Shown here in pieces: positions 10,851 to 20,939 of a stretch of DNA of 64,000 nucleotides. Source of the DNA: Nelumbo lutea (Eukaryota; Streptophyta; Magnoliopsida; Proteales; Nelumbonaceae); the NCBI GenBank assembly GCA_022828595.1, contig JAKGHH010000007.1:60748727-60812726 (forward strand). The letters are read 5' to 3'. Positions within the stretch are counted from its first letter, which is position 1; every line of letters starts with the position of its first letter. Below the pieces are notes generated by a model that saw only the letters and a list, made by a program, of their open reading frames with translations, had not been told where the DNA came from and did no database searches. Made by a program: the position numbers and the translations under genes.

Positions 10851-11244
10851 ACCATTCCAAGTTCTTTTTGTTCTGTTTTCTTTGATATGATTGCATATTA
10901 GATATGTAACTATTTGTTGGGATATTACTGCAAGATTCTCATCAATTTGACTCTTGAAATTATGAGGGGTATCTAAGTGAAACTAGAATTTAACTATTGC
11001 ATATGCTTAAATTCCTAACAAAATTGAAACTTCAAACCATGGTCCCAACCACCCACACCCTAGCCAATATCCTTAAGTCCTTGTCATTGATAAGTAAAGG
11101 CTTGTAAAGCCACATTTAAATAAATGAGTTTAAAAGTTGAGGAACCAAAATCATATGCTCTGTAGTTTGAACTGCAATGAATAATGTAAGAGTCAAGCTC
11201 ATCACTTCAAAGTTCATGCACAAAAGAAAGAAAACAAGACTAAC

Positions 11245-12075
11245 CACTGCACACTTTAGACCTATGCCAGATCCCAAAGCTTCAAACTGTTCAGCAATCT
11301 GAATTGCAAGTTCCCTGGAGTAAAAAGAAGAGGAAAATTCAAATTAAGACAACAACAAGGCTATTTGTTGTTGCTATCAAAAAAAAAAAAAAACAAAAAC
11401 AAGACTATTTGTTAATCAAAAACACCAAACTCAAAGGGACAAGATTTCTATGAGGAATCAAAGCTGTCTGCAGAACAAACCTTGTTGGGGAGAGCACACA
11501 GGCAAAGAATGCTTGTGGAGCCTGTAGTAAGGCTTGGACAATGGGGAGAGCAAAAGCTCCAGTTTTACCAGAACCTGTTTGTGCAAGCCCAATCAAGTCT
11601 TTTCCTAATACACAGAACCAATCAAACACAGAATTCACAAATTAGAATAAAATTAACAAACACATTAGATGGGTTGATTGTTGAATGATATAAAAATGCC
11701 TGCAAAGTTAAATTGGCTATTCACACAAGAATTCAAACACAATGCACTTTCTTTCCAGTCAATGCATTAATACCAATTTAATATACTAACCGAAACCCAT
11801 CAAAAGAACAGAAAGGAAACTTGTTAAAAAAAGGAAGAAAAAATTTAACAGCTACATAACCCATGGAAAATGCAAAAAATAAGATAAAAATGTATACAAA
11901 TAAATAATGAGGGCAGAAAACCAAAATCATTTGACAAACCTTCAAGAGCATGAGGAATTGCCTCAGCCTGGATCTTTGAAGGGGTTCTCCAACCCAATTT
12001 TTCACAGGCCTCCACCAGTTCATCACATACACCCAGACCCTTGAATGTCTTTACTTCTTCGTTGCTTTCCTCCAT
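11245..12075 (-). CDS. RH10: RH10/DDX47-type DEAD-box RNA helicase, exons 1-3 (N-terminal)
   Basis: Exon 1 (12075-11940) starts at ATG 12075 and encodes [20 protein letters not shown]…[18 protein letters not shown]: the upstream F and Q-motif (GWxxPSxIQ) of DEAD-box helicases. Exon 2 (11604-11481) carries motif [11 protein letters not shown], which binds ATP, and runs to SPT. Exon 3 (11314-11245) gives [14 protein letters not shown]…LKCAV, so motif Ia (PTRELA) spans the exon 2-3 junction. All junctions are GT-AG and keep frame (phases 1, 2, 0). The best match is the Rrp3/DDX47 class (plant RH10), expected to act in nucleolar pre-rRNA processing. DEAD, SAT and the helicase C domain lie outside the window. 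No break is seen, so the gene may be functional. Confidence 0.93.
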
Positions 12076-12084
12076 TTCAGAATT

Positions 12085-12270
12085 ACTGAAACCAAATAAA
12101 AAGTGGAACCAAGATTAGCAGAATATAGAAGTATTAGCCTATTAGGGACAAAATTAGAACCTTTTCAAGAACAAAGTTTATAGAAGCAACAAACCTTGAG
12201 AAGGTACAAAAGAGAGAGAGGGTGAACACCCATTTCAGGCCCTTTTCACTGATCTTTACTATATAAGGCA
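12085..12270 (-). promoter_or_regulatory. Probable 5' UTR, 5' UTR intron and core promoter of the RH10-type gene
   Basis: Upstream of the start codon, a good acceptor (TTTGGTTTCAG, exon from 12085) and a donor (CTCAAG|GTTTGT, exon end 12195) define a possible 109-bp 5' UTR intron. Further upstream are a CT-rich stretch (12211-12221, minus strand) and a TATA-like TTATATAGT (12258-12266). Their spacing suggests transcription starting near 12230. This is inferred from signals alone. Confidence 0.5.
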
Positions 12271-12940
12271 ATACTTACCATGGCTTTTCTTATCAAAAAA
12301 TAAATAAATAAAATAAAATAACAGCCATGGCTTTGCCTCCAGACCACCATGGGAAAAGTCTAATCCATTTAGATCCCCCCCCCTCTTTATTTTCATCTAT
12401 CTGACCCTATTAATCTCTCCCTCCTCCTCCTCTATGCCCTATTTCTGACCCTGTTCATTCATCTTGACCATATAAAGCTGATACATGCCTTGGCTTCATG
12501 TCCAGACTCCAGACAGCATGGGAAAAATCTAATCCATCTGTTTTCCTATCCCCATTCTCTTTCTCCATTAATTTCCCTCCCTCCACACCCGACTCATCTC
12601 TCTCTCTTTCTCTTCCTTTCTGCTCTCTCTCCTCTTGCACGTGCCACTCAACTAGTGTATGTAAGAACATAGAGCAACTCCACCTTATTCTACAGTCAAG
12701 AGTGCAACCAAGTATCCATGCTTTGCTGCAAAGTCTCCAATTTTCATTTTGACAATTCTTCATTCAATGGAGATTGGAGACTGAATCATGAATCTATTTA
12801 TTCAATACTTTGCATTTCAACATCTCCTTTCTAAAAGGCCATTAACCAATGTTGCTCCCAGCTGTCTGGGGTCTTGGGAGGGGTAGACTAGGTATGGTCG
12901 TAACCTTTGTCAGTTGTTGTGGAACAACTGGAAAGTGTAA
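12271..12940. other. Upstream region of the RH10-type gene, no gene seen
   Basis: AT- and CT-rich sequence. The word catgggaaaa(g/a)tctaatccat occurs at about 12350 and 12518, marking an old duplication of roughly 170 bp. No supported exon. Confidence 0.5.
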
Positions 12941-13160
12941 ATTCTTATGAATGGAGGTAGCAAAGAGAACAATTGCTTGATTAAGTGGGATAAAGTGTGT
13001 AGACCAATAAGAATTAAGAAGAATATGGGGTTTTAACAAAGCGTTATTAGGTAAATAGCATTGGAAGTTGGCATTAGGGTGAGATTTTAGAAAGATGAAT
13101 ACAGACCGAGTTCAAAAACATTACTTCCAGTCAATGACTTGAAAGGGGGAAATAGATTGA
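12940..13160 (+). mobile_element. LINE fragment, region after the RT domain
   Basis: Plus-strand broken reading KWDKVCRPIRIKKNMGF, then NKALLGK and HWK, matches the plant L1 string W..VC.P...GGLGF….N.ALLGKW.W. The fragment is cut at about 13190 by a repeat pair and probably resumes as the RNase H tail at 13815. Confidence 0.65.
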
Positions 13161-13233
13161 ATGATGTCCCTTTTTATGACTAACAGTATTGTATTTTATT
13201 AATAATATAATAGTGAGTACAACAACTCAATCC

Positions 13234-13813
13234 CAAGGAACTGCTCAACCTAAAATCTTAAGCTGTTAGGAGAGGTCCCTGAATGTGAATTATTTATTCT
13301 TTAACACACCCCCTAACACATAAGTCCACTAGACTTGAAGCGTGAACAAGCACAGGCCCACCCATACTTTGTGCTGAAATTTAATTAGGACCCATTTGGT
13401 TCACGGGGAATAGGGGTCTGGAAACGGAATTGGAATGGTTAGGCGGAATTGGAATCCCATTCCCATTCCAACTGGAATGGCATTCACCCGTTTGAGGGAA
13501 TGGTCATTCCCTACCCCTCCCTTGGGAATGAAATCCTATTCCTGCTTATTCGAATTCTCATTCCCATTCTTGTCTGAACCAAACGGACTATGGGAATAGA
13601 CCACTCCGATTCCAACTCCGAAGGATTCCCATTCTGTTTCTGATTCCGATTCCAAATGTGAACCAAACGGGCCCTTAATTATAATGGAGGCAACAATGAT
13701 CGAACACTAGACCACTTGGTCAAATAGGCTCAGATACCATATCAAGGAACTATTAGCCTAAAAGCTTAAGCTATTAGAAGAGGTCCCTGAATAGGTATTA
13801 TTTATTCTTTAAC
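13234..13813. repeat. Interspersed repeat bounded by ~72-bp direct repeats
   Basis: aaggaact…cttaagct(g/a)ttag(g/a)agaggtccctgaat…tttattctttaaca occurs at 13234-13306 and 13744-13813, about 85% identical. Between the copies is acttgaagcgtgaacaag…cgaacactagaccacttggtcaaat, a layout I recall as common in plant genomes. It may be a small terminal-repeat element or one end of a larger retroelement. It carries a MITE at 13388-13674. Confidence 0.55.
13388..13674. mobile_element. Harbinger/Tourist-like MITE, 287 bp
   Basis: Terminal inverted repeats are GGACCCATTTGGTTCAC and GGGCCCGTTTGGTTCAC (15/17). The flank is ttaatta on both sides (13381-13387, 13675-13681), which contains the TTA typical of PIF/Harbinger targets. 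The interior consists of GGAATCGGAAT-type words in both orientations. No ORF. Confidence 0.8.
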
Positions 13814-13814
13814 A

Positions 13815-14118
13815 TGCAAAAGCTAGTAGTGGGGTGGTTAACAAGTGGAGAAATGAAGCTGTGGAACTCCAACAGTGAGAAGAACAAGTTCAATTGGTTG
13901 ATCAAGGATATGGAAGTGAGAGCATAATGGGTTAAGAGAAATGCAAACTCTTTTGCAGATGTGTTGGCAAAGCAAGGGGTGGGAAGAGAAAATTTGTTTT
14001 GAGTGCAATTGTATAAATTTAACATTTGGGCAGAGATAAGAGAGTTTATCTCTCAATCTTTGTATTTTACTTTGTACACATAATTTTCTAATTTAATGAA
14101 TCTGCAGTTATTGACCAA
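13815..14118 (+). mobile_element. LINE RNase H tail and 3' end
   Basis: The plus-strand frame reads VKRNANSFADVLAKQGVGRE, the C-terminal block of the LINE-encoded RNase H, then FISQSLYF and a 3' UTR ending TTAATGAATCTGCAG then TTATTGACCAAAAAA. It is the likely continuation of the fragment at 12940-13160. Confidence 0.75.
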
Positions 14119-14119
14119 A

Positions 14120-14500
14120 AAATAAAAAAGACCTGTATAGGAAGGTTAGCATCAGCTAACCTCCATACAAAGAAAATACATCAGCCCTTAACCAACTTGG
14201 CCCTGATATAATTGATCCCTTGATACCGTTGCTTTGATAATTTGTCTGCCAGTCCATTTGCAGCCTGTAAAACCCATTTCATTTTTGCTTGTAGCTCCTC
14301 TATTATATTTTGTAGCTCTCTTATAACATGTCTGTAGTTCCAAGCTACCTCTTGTTTGCCACTTAGCTACCCAATAATTGTTCTTGAATCTCCTTCAACT
14401 TCCTCTTCTTTCATGTCCAGTGTTTCCACCCTTCTTAAACTTATAAGTGCTTCCCATACCTCTGCTCGAGTTTGATACTGTTGCTTTGATAACCGGCGTG
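14120..14500 (-). mobile_element. LINE RNase H fragment
   Basis: The minus-strand frame reads RAEVWEALISLRRVETLDMK, EGDSRTIIG, a stop, then WNYRHVIRELQNIIEELQAK and ANGLADKLSKQ. These are the AE-ALxxA, EGDS and ANxxADxLA blocks of plant LINE RNase H. It lies tail to tail with the plus-strand LINE ending at 14118. Confidence 0.7.
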
Positions 14501-14659
14501 ACTTACCTCATTGGAGTTTCAGTTTAGTTTGGTTCCTCAAACTTTAGCCATCCAAGGAGGGAATGATGAGAGAAAAGGGAGAGAGGATTGGAAAGCAGGA
14601 ATCTGGTAACGAGAAGGGTTTGAGGGGGTTTGATCCCAACAGGAATGGGATTTCAATTC

Positions 14660-15010
14660 ATGGGGCTATCAATGGGTCAAGACAGGGTAGAATTGGTCCA
14701 AACCAACAAGAAATGTCAAAGTCCCAGAACCGAATCAGACCCTATGGGATTTGTAATTTTAGATCCATAATGGAACCGATAGTTCTCGGGTCCATTGGGT
14801 CTATAGGATTTGTACTTTTAGATCCATAATTGAACCATTAGTTCTTGGGTCCATCAGATTAGAACCGATGGACCCGAATATAATAAATTTGTTGGCTCAG
14901 ATTGGGTTTGAGTCAGTTCCAATGTTCAGAGAAGCAGACCGGGCATCGACCTGGTAAAGGCAGAGGTTCACGGGTCAGAGGTCCAACCGGGGTTGAATTG
15001 GAGGTCAAAC
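14660..15010. repeat. hAT-like left end with a 59-bp tandem repeat
   Basis: ggggctatcaatgggtcaag (14660) resembles hAT-type termini, but no matching right end was found. Inside, a 59-bp unit (tatgggatttgtaattttag…) starts at 14743 and repeats from 14802. The segment from 14930 (gaagcagaccgggcatcgac) is GC-rich and may be another element's terminus. Confidence 0.45.
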
Positions 15011-16514
15011 TGTGCTGATGTAATAAATAGAAATATATAATAATAAATAAAATTCAAAAAAAAATACCAAATATGAGGGAAAACTAATCCAAAATTATTC
15101 ATCAAAAAAAGAAAAATAATCCAAAATAGAAATAACACTTCAAACTTTCAATGTTTAATACAATATGTTCCATTTTCCCACAATTTTAAATTTTTAATTT
15201 AAAAAAGTTAACAACTTTTATTTTATTTCAAAATCTAACTGAAATTACCATCACAAAGGCATTTCAAGAATATCAATTCAAATATTATAATGCAATTTTC
15301 AATTGATTTTACTAAAATTGATTTCAATTTTCAGCTATTTTAGTATCACACTATCACTATCACTGTTTTAAATTCAATTCCAATTTTCAGTTATTTGAGT
15401 ATCAATATCACCTAAATTCAAGATATGAAATCAATTTATTCAAGTTTAAAATTTAAATTTCTATTTCAAGCTTTCAAGAGGACTTAAAGCTAACCTGCAA
15501 GACTGAACAACTATGTGGACTGTCTTGTATCTTGGCCGAATTTGGTGGACTGAAAGCTTTAAGCAAAGATCAAATTCCAAGCCTGAAGCGAATATCAAAT
15601 TGGAATTTCAATTTGAGCAAACCTGTAAACAGAAGCTACAAAACTATGAATTATTAATTAATTTCAAGTTCATTAATTAAAAAAATTAAATGTTAAAAAT
15701 TTTAATAAAATAAACCGCAAAGAATTAATGTTAAATGTTGCATAATGTAGAAAGAATTTAGTGATTTAGTCGATTCACATTTTTCAGGGTTCAGGTGGTG
15801 GGAGGAGGAGGAGGAGAAAGAAAGAGGGAAGAAGACCAGGAGAGGGCGAGAGTCTGTCGCGCGGTGAACAGAGCACCGCCACAGCCGCCAAAGTGATGAA
15901 GAAGAAGAAAAAAAAAAAGCAGAGAACACTGGTCGGCGGCGTTGGAGGGACGCTGTGAACAGAGTCCACCGGCGGGAGGAAGAAGAAAGAGGAGGAGGGG
16001 AGAGACTACCTGGCGTAGACGGTACTTGCAGTCGGCGGAGATGGAGGCTTCGGTGGTGGGATGGTGACTGGACTTAGGTTCGAAAGAAAATAGGAAGAAG
16101 AATAGAAGATCGAGGGTTTTCGGTATGGATAAACGGCTCTGACAAACTATTCGAAAAAGGCAATTTTACCCTCGAATTAATAAATTGGAGTGATTGACGG
16201 TGAGTTACGCCGGTATTAAATTGTCACAAAATGAAAGTTCGGATATTTGATTGTTATGTTTTAAAGTTCGGACACTAAATTGGTACTCAGTGTAAATTAC
16301 AGAGTATCTATCCGAAATTTTCTCCAAAAATAAACGTTAATGGCAATGAAATTAATCTTTTTGAAGGAGAGTAATGGTTAAAATAATTCTTTTTATCTTT
16401 CCATTAAATGACGTTAATGCAAGGAAGTTTTTGACAATTGTCAAGATAATTAGGATACTCTATAAGACAATATGTAAACAAAGAAAAGAAATTTGCCCTT
16501 AAGTAACATAAAAG
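15011..16514. other. AT-rich stretch and a purine-rich block, no supported gene
   Basis: 15011-15780 is AT-rich without a coding frame. 15780-16080 is a GA/GC-rich block; its minus strand opens MDSVHSVPPTPPTS and then runs into poly-Phe/Leu, which is compositional. It could be an old 5' UTR or promoter, but nothing recognisable follows. 16180-16330 holds a 'gttcggatatttgattgtta' type repeat. Confidence 0.4.
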
Positions 16515-17302
16515 TAGGGGTGTTCATGGTTGGATTTGGTTGATTTTAGTCATTTTTTCAACCCTGACCTAGTTGGTTTACTCATTGATTAAACCGCAAC
16601 TGAAAGACCCTAAAGAAAAACCGACCCAAACATGAAGGGTCGGTTTGGGTTGATTTATCAATTTAATCGGTTTTTTATGCAAAACCAAAAGATATATTTA
16701 AATCGATCAATTTTTTATGCAAAACTGATTTTTTTGTCAATGTATATTTAAATTTAGGGATAAGTGGACTACAATCCATCTCAGAAATCTGAAATTGTAG
16801 CCCCCTCCTTGTCTACTAGTAGCCCCCCCCCCTATAAACTACATCTTACCAATGAATTTGGCATCAATCCACGGGCAAGATTCAATCTACCCCTAAAAAT
16901 CTTTACTCCACCCTAGGGATGGATTGAACTATAAAAACCCCTTAAATTTATACAAAATTGAACTAAACATTGTACCATTGTATTATTTTTTTTATTGGTT
17001 TTTACGGTTTACGTTTTACATTTTTAGTTTTTATCATAAATAACCAATTTTTTTTTAATGTTCAAACAAAACACAAATAAAATATATCAACATTTAACAT
17101 ATAGGGTAGGAACTGATTGAAAATTACTTAAAAATATAGGATCGGTTCGGTTCGGTTTAGTTTCATTTTTCATATACCGAACCGAGCTATTGGTTTATTT
17201 TTTCATATAAATTGAAACCAACCAATGATTTTGAAAAACTGACCAACTCAGATTGGGTCAAGTTGGTTTGATCGATTTGACATTTAATGTGAACACCCCC
17301 TA
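16515..17302. mobile_element. hAT-type nonautonomous element, 788 bp
   Basis: Termini TAGGGGTGTTCA…TGAACACCCCCTA are flanked by cataaaag (16507-16514) and catgaaag (17303-17310), an 8-bp duplication with one change. The subterminal zones carry GGTTTGGTT/AACCGA words in both orientations. A second repeat (about 16760-16935) lies within. No transposase. Confidence 0.85.
16760..16935. repeat. Copy 1 of an unnamed repeat (AAGTGNACTNCAG…)
   Basis: aagtggactacaatccatct, then agtagccccc, taaactacatcttacc and tggcatcaatccac. The same ordered words occur twice in tandem at 31940-32220. It is nested inside the hAT element at 16515-17302. Confidence 0.6.
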
Positions 17303-17310
17303 CATGAAAG

Positions 17311-18061
17311 AACCCCACAAAATTGCCAATTGTAACACTACAAGAAAATTGACCTTGCGAACAGACACTTAGTAACAGTTGCACATGGACGTGGCCAAAA
17401 TTTAAATTTTAACAACACTTGATTAGTGTTGTTAAATCAAATGAATTGGCAACAAAGATTTGCTAATTGTTGCTCATTTTCTCTATAATTATTGCTACAT
17501 CAATGAATTTTTTTTGGGAACAAAGCTCAGTACCTTACCAGCATTTGCTAATTGAATATCCAACTGCTACTAAATTAGTAAATTGGCAATTAAGATGAAT
17601 CACATATTGCAATTTCTATCGTCAATCGTTCATAATGTCATTGAATATTTAGCAAACAATCATTGGAGATTATAGTCACAAACATATTTAATACATCAAC
17701 AAGCAGAATAAAGAACAAAAATTTCATTTTAATGAAATTAATTCAATGTTATAACAGCCACAAAATAAAAAAAGCTTCCAAACATATTTTAAGTAGGGAT
17801 GTTAAATGGATCGGGTTTAGTATGAGTTTGGATTAACCCAAACATGATTCATTTATTCGACAACCAAGTAATTAATTAATTAATCAAAATATGGTGAACT
17901 TATACAGAAACTTTATTAAATAAGAAAATAAAATATATAAAATTGAAGAAAACATGTAAAAATTATATTAATATTTAAATATAACGATTGAGATGTTTAA
18001 AAATATAGATAAGTGCAAAAGGGCCGGGAAGAAAATTTTTTATTTTGGTTTTTTTTCTTTT
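17311..18061. other. AT-rich intergenic DNA
   Basis: No gene. An unmatched hAT-like left end (agtagggatgttaaatggat) lies near 17795. The remainder is AT-rich. Confidence 0.4.
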
Positions 18062-18240
18062 GGGTAAAATACAAAAAGCTCGCCCAATGTTTCTTACAGT
18101 CATAAAAACTTCTCTTATAATTTCATTGTAATAAATACCAAAATACCTCTCCTAAATTTTTTAGAAACTCAACAGAAACCTCCCTTTTGTCACTGACCAA
18201 GACGGAAAATATATACATTTACGAAATTACCCCTAAAGCA
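18062..18240. repeat. Left arm of a ~180-bp inverted repeat pair
   Basis: gggtaaaatacaaaaagctc…tcataaaaacttctcttata…tcaacagaaacctccctttt is about 75% identical over about 180 bp to the reverse complement of 23560-23739. The pair may be the long termini of a Mutator-like element or two separate insertions. The flanks are T-rich, so a target duplication cannot be judged. Confidence 0.6.
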
Positions 18241-18542
18241 TCATTTAAACACTTCACTCACAATGCGCATAGCCGTAAGGGCTGGAAGCCTGAGGGTCGG
18301 TAGCCTGAGCTAAATGGAGAATGAGAATGAAGAATTGTGGTTTTATCCCAACAAACAATGTTCATGTGGCTAGTAGCACACCATTTTCAATTCATTCTTC
18401 ACCAAGTTAATATCATCAAGACTCATAATCAGATGCATGAATCGCTTGCGAACCATATCCATGTTTTCCATGAATCGCTTGTGAGCCATATCCATGTTTT
18501 TTATGAACACCAACATGGACAATTTTAGAGCAAGTGCAAAAT

Positions 18543-18714
18543 GAAACGGGATCTGCTCCTCACACGGGGGGTGCCTCACATGCACATCCACCATGCATTG
18601 GGAACATCTCCCGTGAAGAATAACATATAAATACGTGAGATGTTTCCAATGCATGGTACAATGTGTGTGTGAGGCGTGAGTGATGTGCCCTGTGTGAGGA
18701 GCAAATCCGGTCTC
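18543..18714. mobile_element. Fold-back MITE, 172 bp, Mutator-like
   Basis: A perfect 9-bp duplication gtgcaaaat flanks the insert (18534-18542, 18715-18723). Termini are GAAACGGGATCTGCTCCTCA and, inverted, GAGACCGGATTTGCTCCTCA. The two arms pair over most of their length (tgcctcacatgcac / gtgtgtgtgaggcg; catgcattgggaacatctc / gagatgtttccaatgcatg) around a short AT loop. The 9-bp target size suggests a Mutator-type source. It is inserted in the WSD1 pseudogene. Confidence 0.88.
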
Positions 18715-18834
18715 GTGCAAAATAGGCAATACCGAAAAGAGGACCCATAGGAACTACGAGCTCCTTGTAGCTACTCTTTTCTATACTGGAATCGTCGGCA
18801 ATGCTCTTGGATCGGGGTTCTTACAAGTGCACAT

Positions 18835-19043
18835 CAAGGTTCAAAGTATGTATCGTGCCAATAGCTTCTTGATATGCCCCTCCAGGGGTTGTATTGGGTC
18901 AAACACTGGTTTAGAGGGTAGTCGGACCTTAAACTGACCTCTCTTAACTGGTTTTGAAAAAAAAAATAAAACCTAAATAAAAAGTACCGATACAGGTCGA
19001 TACGCTATTGACGTATCGACCTGTGTCAATACTTTGAACCTTG
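18835..19043. mobile_element. hAT-type MITE, 209 bp, in the WSD1 pseudogene
   Basis: Termini CAAGGTTCAAAGTAT…ATACTTTGAACCTTG form a perfect 15-bp inverted repeat. The 8-bp target duplication gtgcacat (18827-18834, 19044-19051) is perfect. It splits the WSD1 reading at the Met-Cys codons after SLLF. Confidence 0.93.
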
Positions 19044-19332
19044 GTGCACATAAACAGTAAAGATACGAGGGTCATGCCATCACCAGTGATGGATTCAAAA
19101 AAAACCCATGGCCTCCGCCTCCGAGGTTTTCACATTGAAGAGATGGAGTTCCCATAGTGGCTTTGTTGTGTCGATGGCAATTTTGGTGAGATCGGAGATA
19201 TATTCTTTTGGGAACTGGTTTGGCAACTCCATGTCGGGGTCTAGCTCTAGAACGATAATGTGGTTTTCTAGGTCCACATTGGTTTGAAGTTCAAACCCAT
19301 TTCATCTCCCCACCTTTTCCCTCGCTGGTCAC

Positions 19333-19736
19333 TAGCTAGGAATGGCAATGGAGCGGGCCCTGTTCCTGTGAAAATTTCCATCCCCACTAACGAGGACAAC
19401 GTTACCCCATCCCTGCGGGGATCCCATTCCCCGTGATCTTTTGTAATGTTAATCATTTTTGTTTTTCTTTTTAATTTTATTTTAAAAATAAAAATAATTA
19501 AAATTTACAATCCTATTAGAAAAGATCCAAACATATTCAATCATATTTTTAAAAATATTAATATATAGATGTATGTGTACATATATACATATATATTAGT
19601 GGGGATCTCACGGGACAGAGAATGTTCTCCCCATCCTTGCCCCATCCCTGCTAATGAGAATGAAAATTTCCTCATCCCATCCCCACAAGAAAAATTTCCC
19701 CATCCCATCTGGGAAATAGGTAAGCTGCCATTCCTA
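19333..19736. mobile_element. hAT-type MITE, 404 bp, in the WSD1 pseudogene
   Basis: The target duplication ctggtcac (19325-19332, 19737-19744) is perfect. The right end is TAGGAATGGCAGC inverted; the left end is TAGCTAGGAATGGCAATGG, which carries four extra bases. Subterminal CCCCATCCC / GGGATGGGG words recur. The host reading VTSEGKGG continues once the insert and one duplication copy are removed. Confidence 0.88.
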
Positions 19737-19813
19737 CTGGTCACTTGCATTTGTTTTTTAAGAAATAACGTATTACGAGATGTAGATGTTTATGGCAGTC
19801 CAATTGCTTCAAT

Positions 19814-20373
19814 TAGGGGTGTTCACAGGTCGGGTTGGGTCGGTTTATTGGGGTTTTTCCAACCGACCCGACCTAGTCAGGTTACCTGAGGTGGAAACCG
19901 AAACCAACCCACTGATAGGCCAAACCGACCTGGTCGGTTTGAGTTGGGTTGGGTTGGTTTGGGTCGGTTTCGGTTTTGCTCTTGTACAAAAGGACACCTA
20001 ATTGAGTTCTAATTGTAATTGCCTAATGAGTTGCCTATTTGGTGTAAAAGATTATAGAAAGTTAGAAACTATGATAGATTGCCTATTCCAATTGTAATTG
20101 CCTAATGGGCCTTCTAGTTCTAGTAGAAGACTAGTTATAGTTAAATAGGAAACTACTCAAACTAGGAACTACCGAACTAGTAGAAGACTAGTTCGGTTCG
20201 GGTCGGGTTGGTTTCGGTTTTCACACAAGAAAACCAAAACCAACCCGATATATCAGTTTATATATTTGTCCAACCCGAAATCGATCGGTACTGATGAAAA
20301 CCCGGCCGACTCGGGTTGGGTCGGTCCGAATTGGTCGGTTTGGTCGGGTTGGGCATTCTTATGAACAGCCCTA
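19814..20373. mobile_element. hAT-type element, 560 bp
   Basis: Termini TAGGGGTGTTCACAGG and, inverted, TAGGGCTGTTCATAAG. Perfect 8-bp duplication gcttcaat (19806-19813, 20374-20381). The interior is dense in GGTCGGTTT/AACCGACC words; the central part has an internal repeat (agaagactagtt at 20125 and 20184). Confidence 0.92.
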
Positions 20374-20597
20374 GCTTCAATCCTTTCAAATTGTTGCCCA
20401 CATTTGGGGTTTTTATATTGTTGAGATGATGACGTTTATGAAATTTTTGAATAGGATTCCTCTCTTGGGAACGATGGAGTTTAGGAATAGGATTCCTCCA
20501 TCTTCCACCTCGTCTAGATTTCTACCTCCGTCCTCCGTAATCAAATGGACTACTCCCTTCACCGAAGTTGTTCATCACTTCATCCATCTTGCATTAT
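20374..20597. other. Short unassigned stretch between two hAT elements
   Basis: A 60-residue plus-strand frame (20426-20608) matches nothing I know. The stretch could be the decayed 5' part of the WSD1 pseudogene, but no motif supports that. Confidence 0.3.
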
Positions 20598-20939
20598 CAA
20601 GGTTTTAAAAACCGATTTGAAAACGAAACTGTTCTGGGTACCATTTTTCGGTTCGATGGTTCAACTGTTCGGGTCGAATGATTTGATCCGTGGTGTCATA
20701 AATAAATTAAAAAAATATTTATATATAATAAAAAGTATCATATAAAATAAAGAAAATAAAGAAAATACAGGAAAAAGAATAATATATGAAAAAATAAAAA
20801 TATCTAAACATAAAAATAATACAATACTGAAAATATAAAAAAGAATATATAGAAAAATACCAAAAAGTATAGAAAAAAAGTCGAAAAAATACAGAAAATA
20901 CCAGCATCCAGATGAACATACCTTCCACCACATAGCATC

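Larger units (their letters stand above)
1206..11244 (-). other. RH10: Intron 3 of the RH10-type gene (10,039 bp), filled with LINEs
   Basis: The donor is gttagt just below 11245 and the acceptor is cag at 1208-1206, with phase 0 on both sides. The intron holds a minus-strand LINE tail near 1.2 kb, a LINE-derived tandem array (1.6-2.3 kb), purine-rich GAGGC repeats (2.6-3.4 kb), a plus-strand LINE broken by a second LINE (3.57-4.89 kb), an LTR (4895-5274), and a long minus-strand LINE mosaic (5.4-10.85 kb) with a hAT element inside it. Most LINE copies are in the same sense as the host transcript. No unassigned exon was recognised. Confidence 0.8.
18330..19786 (-). pseudogene. WSD1: WSD1-type wax ester synthase/DGAT pseudogene
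   Basis: Minus-strand pieces appear in family order. LFLKKQMQVTSEGKGGEMKWV (19786-19745 joined across a MITE to 19332) is followed by TNVDLENHIIVLELDPD, DLTK…DTTKPLWELHLFNVKTSEAE (19280-19105), and SITGDGMTLVSLLFMCT (to 19044), where HHSLGDG is expected. Across the next MITE comes CKNPDPRALPTIPV with a stop (18826-18790), then WVLFSVL, and finally SLDDINLVKN (near 18380). The acyltransferase HHxxxDG active site is destroyed by an indel, and there are several stops and frameshifts. Three MITEs cut the reading. The family makes wax esters or triacylglycerol at the ER; this copy cannot. Confidence 0.85.

Noticed and set aside
15784..15969. Minus ORF MDSVHSVPPTPPTS followed by poly-Phe/Leu
   Set aside because: Low-complexity GA-rich DNA; no start context, splice support or homology.
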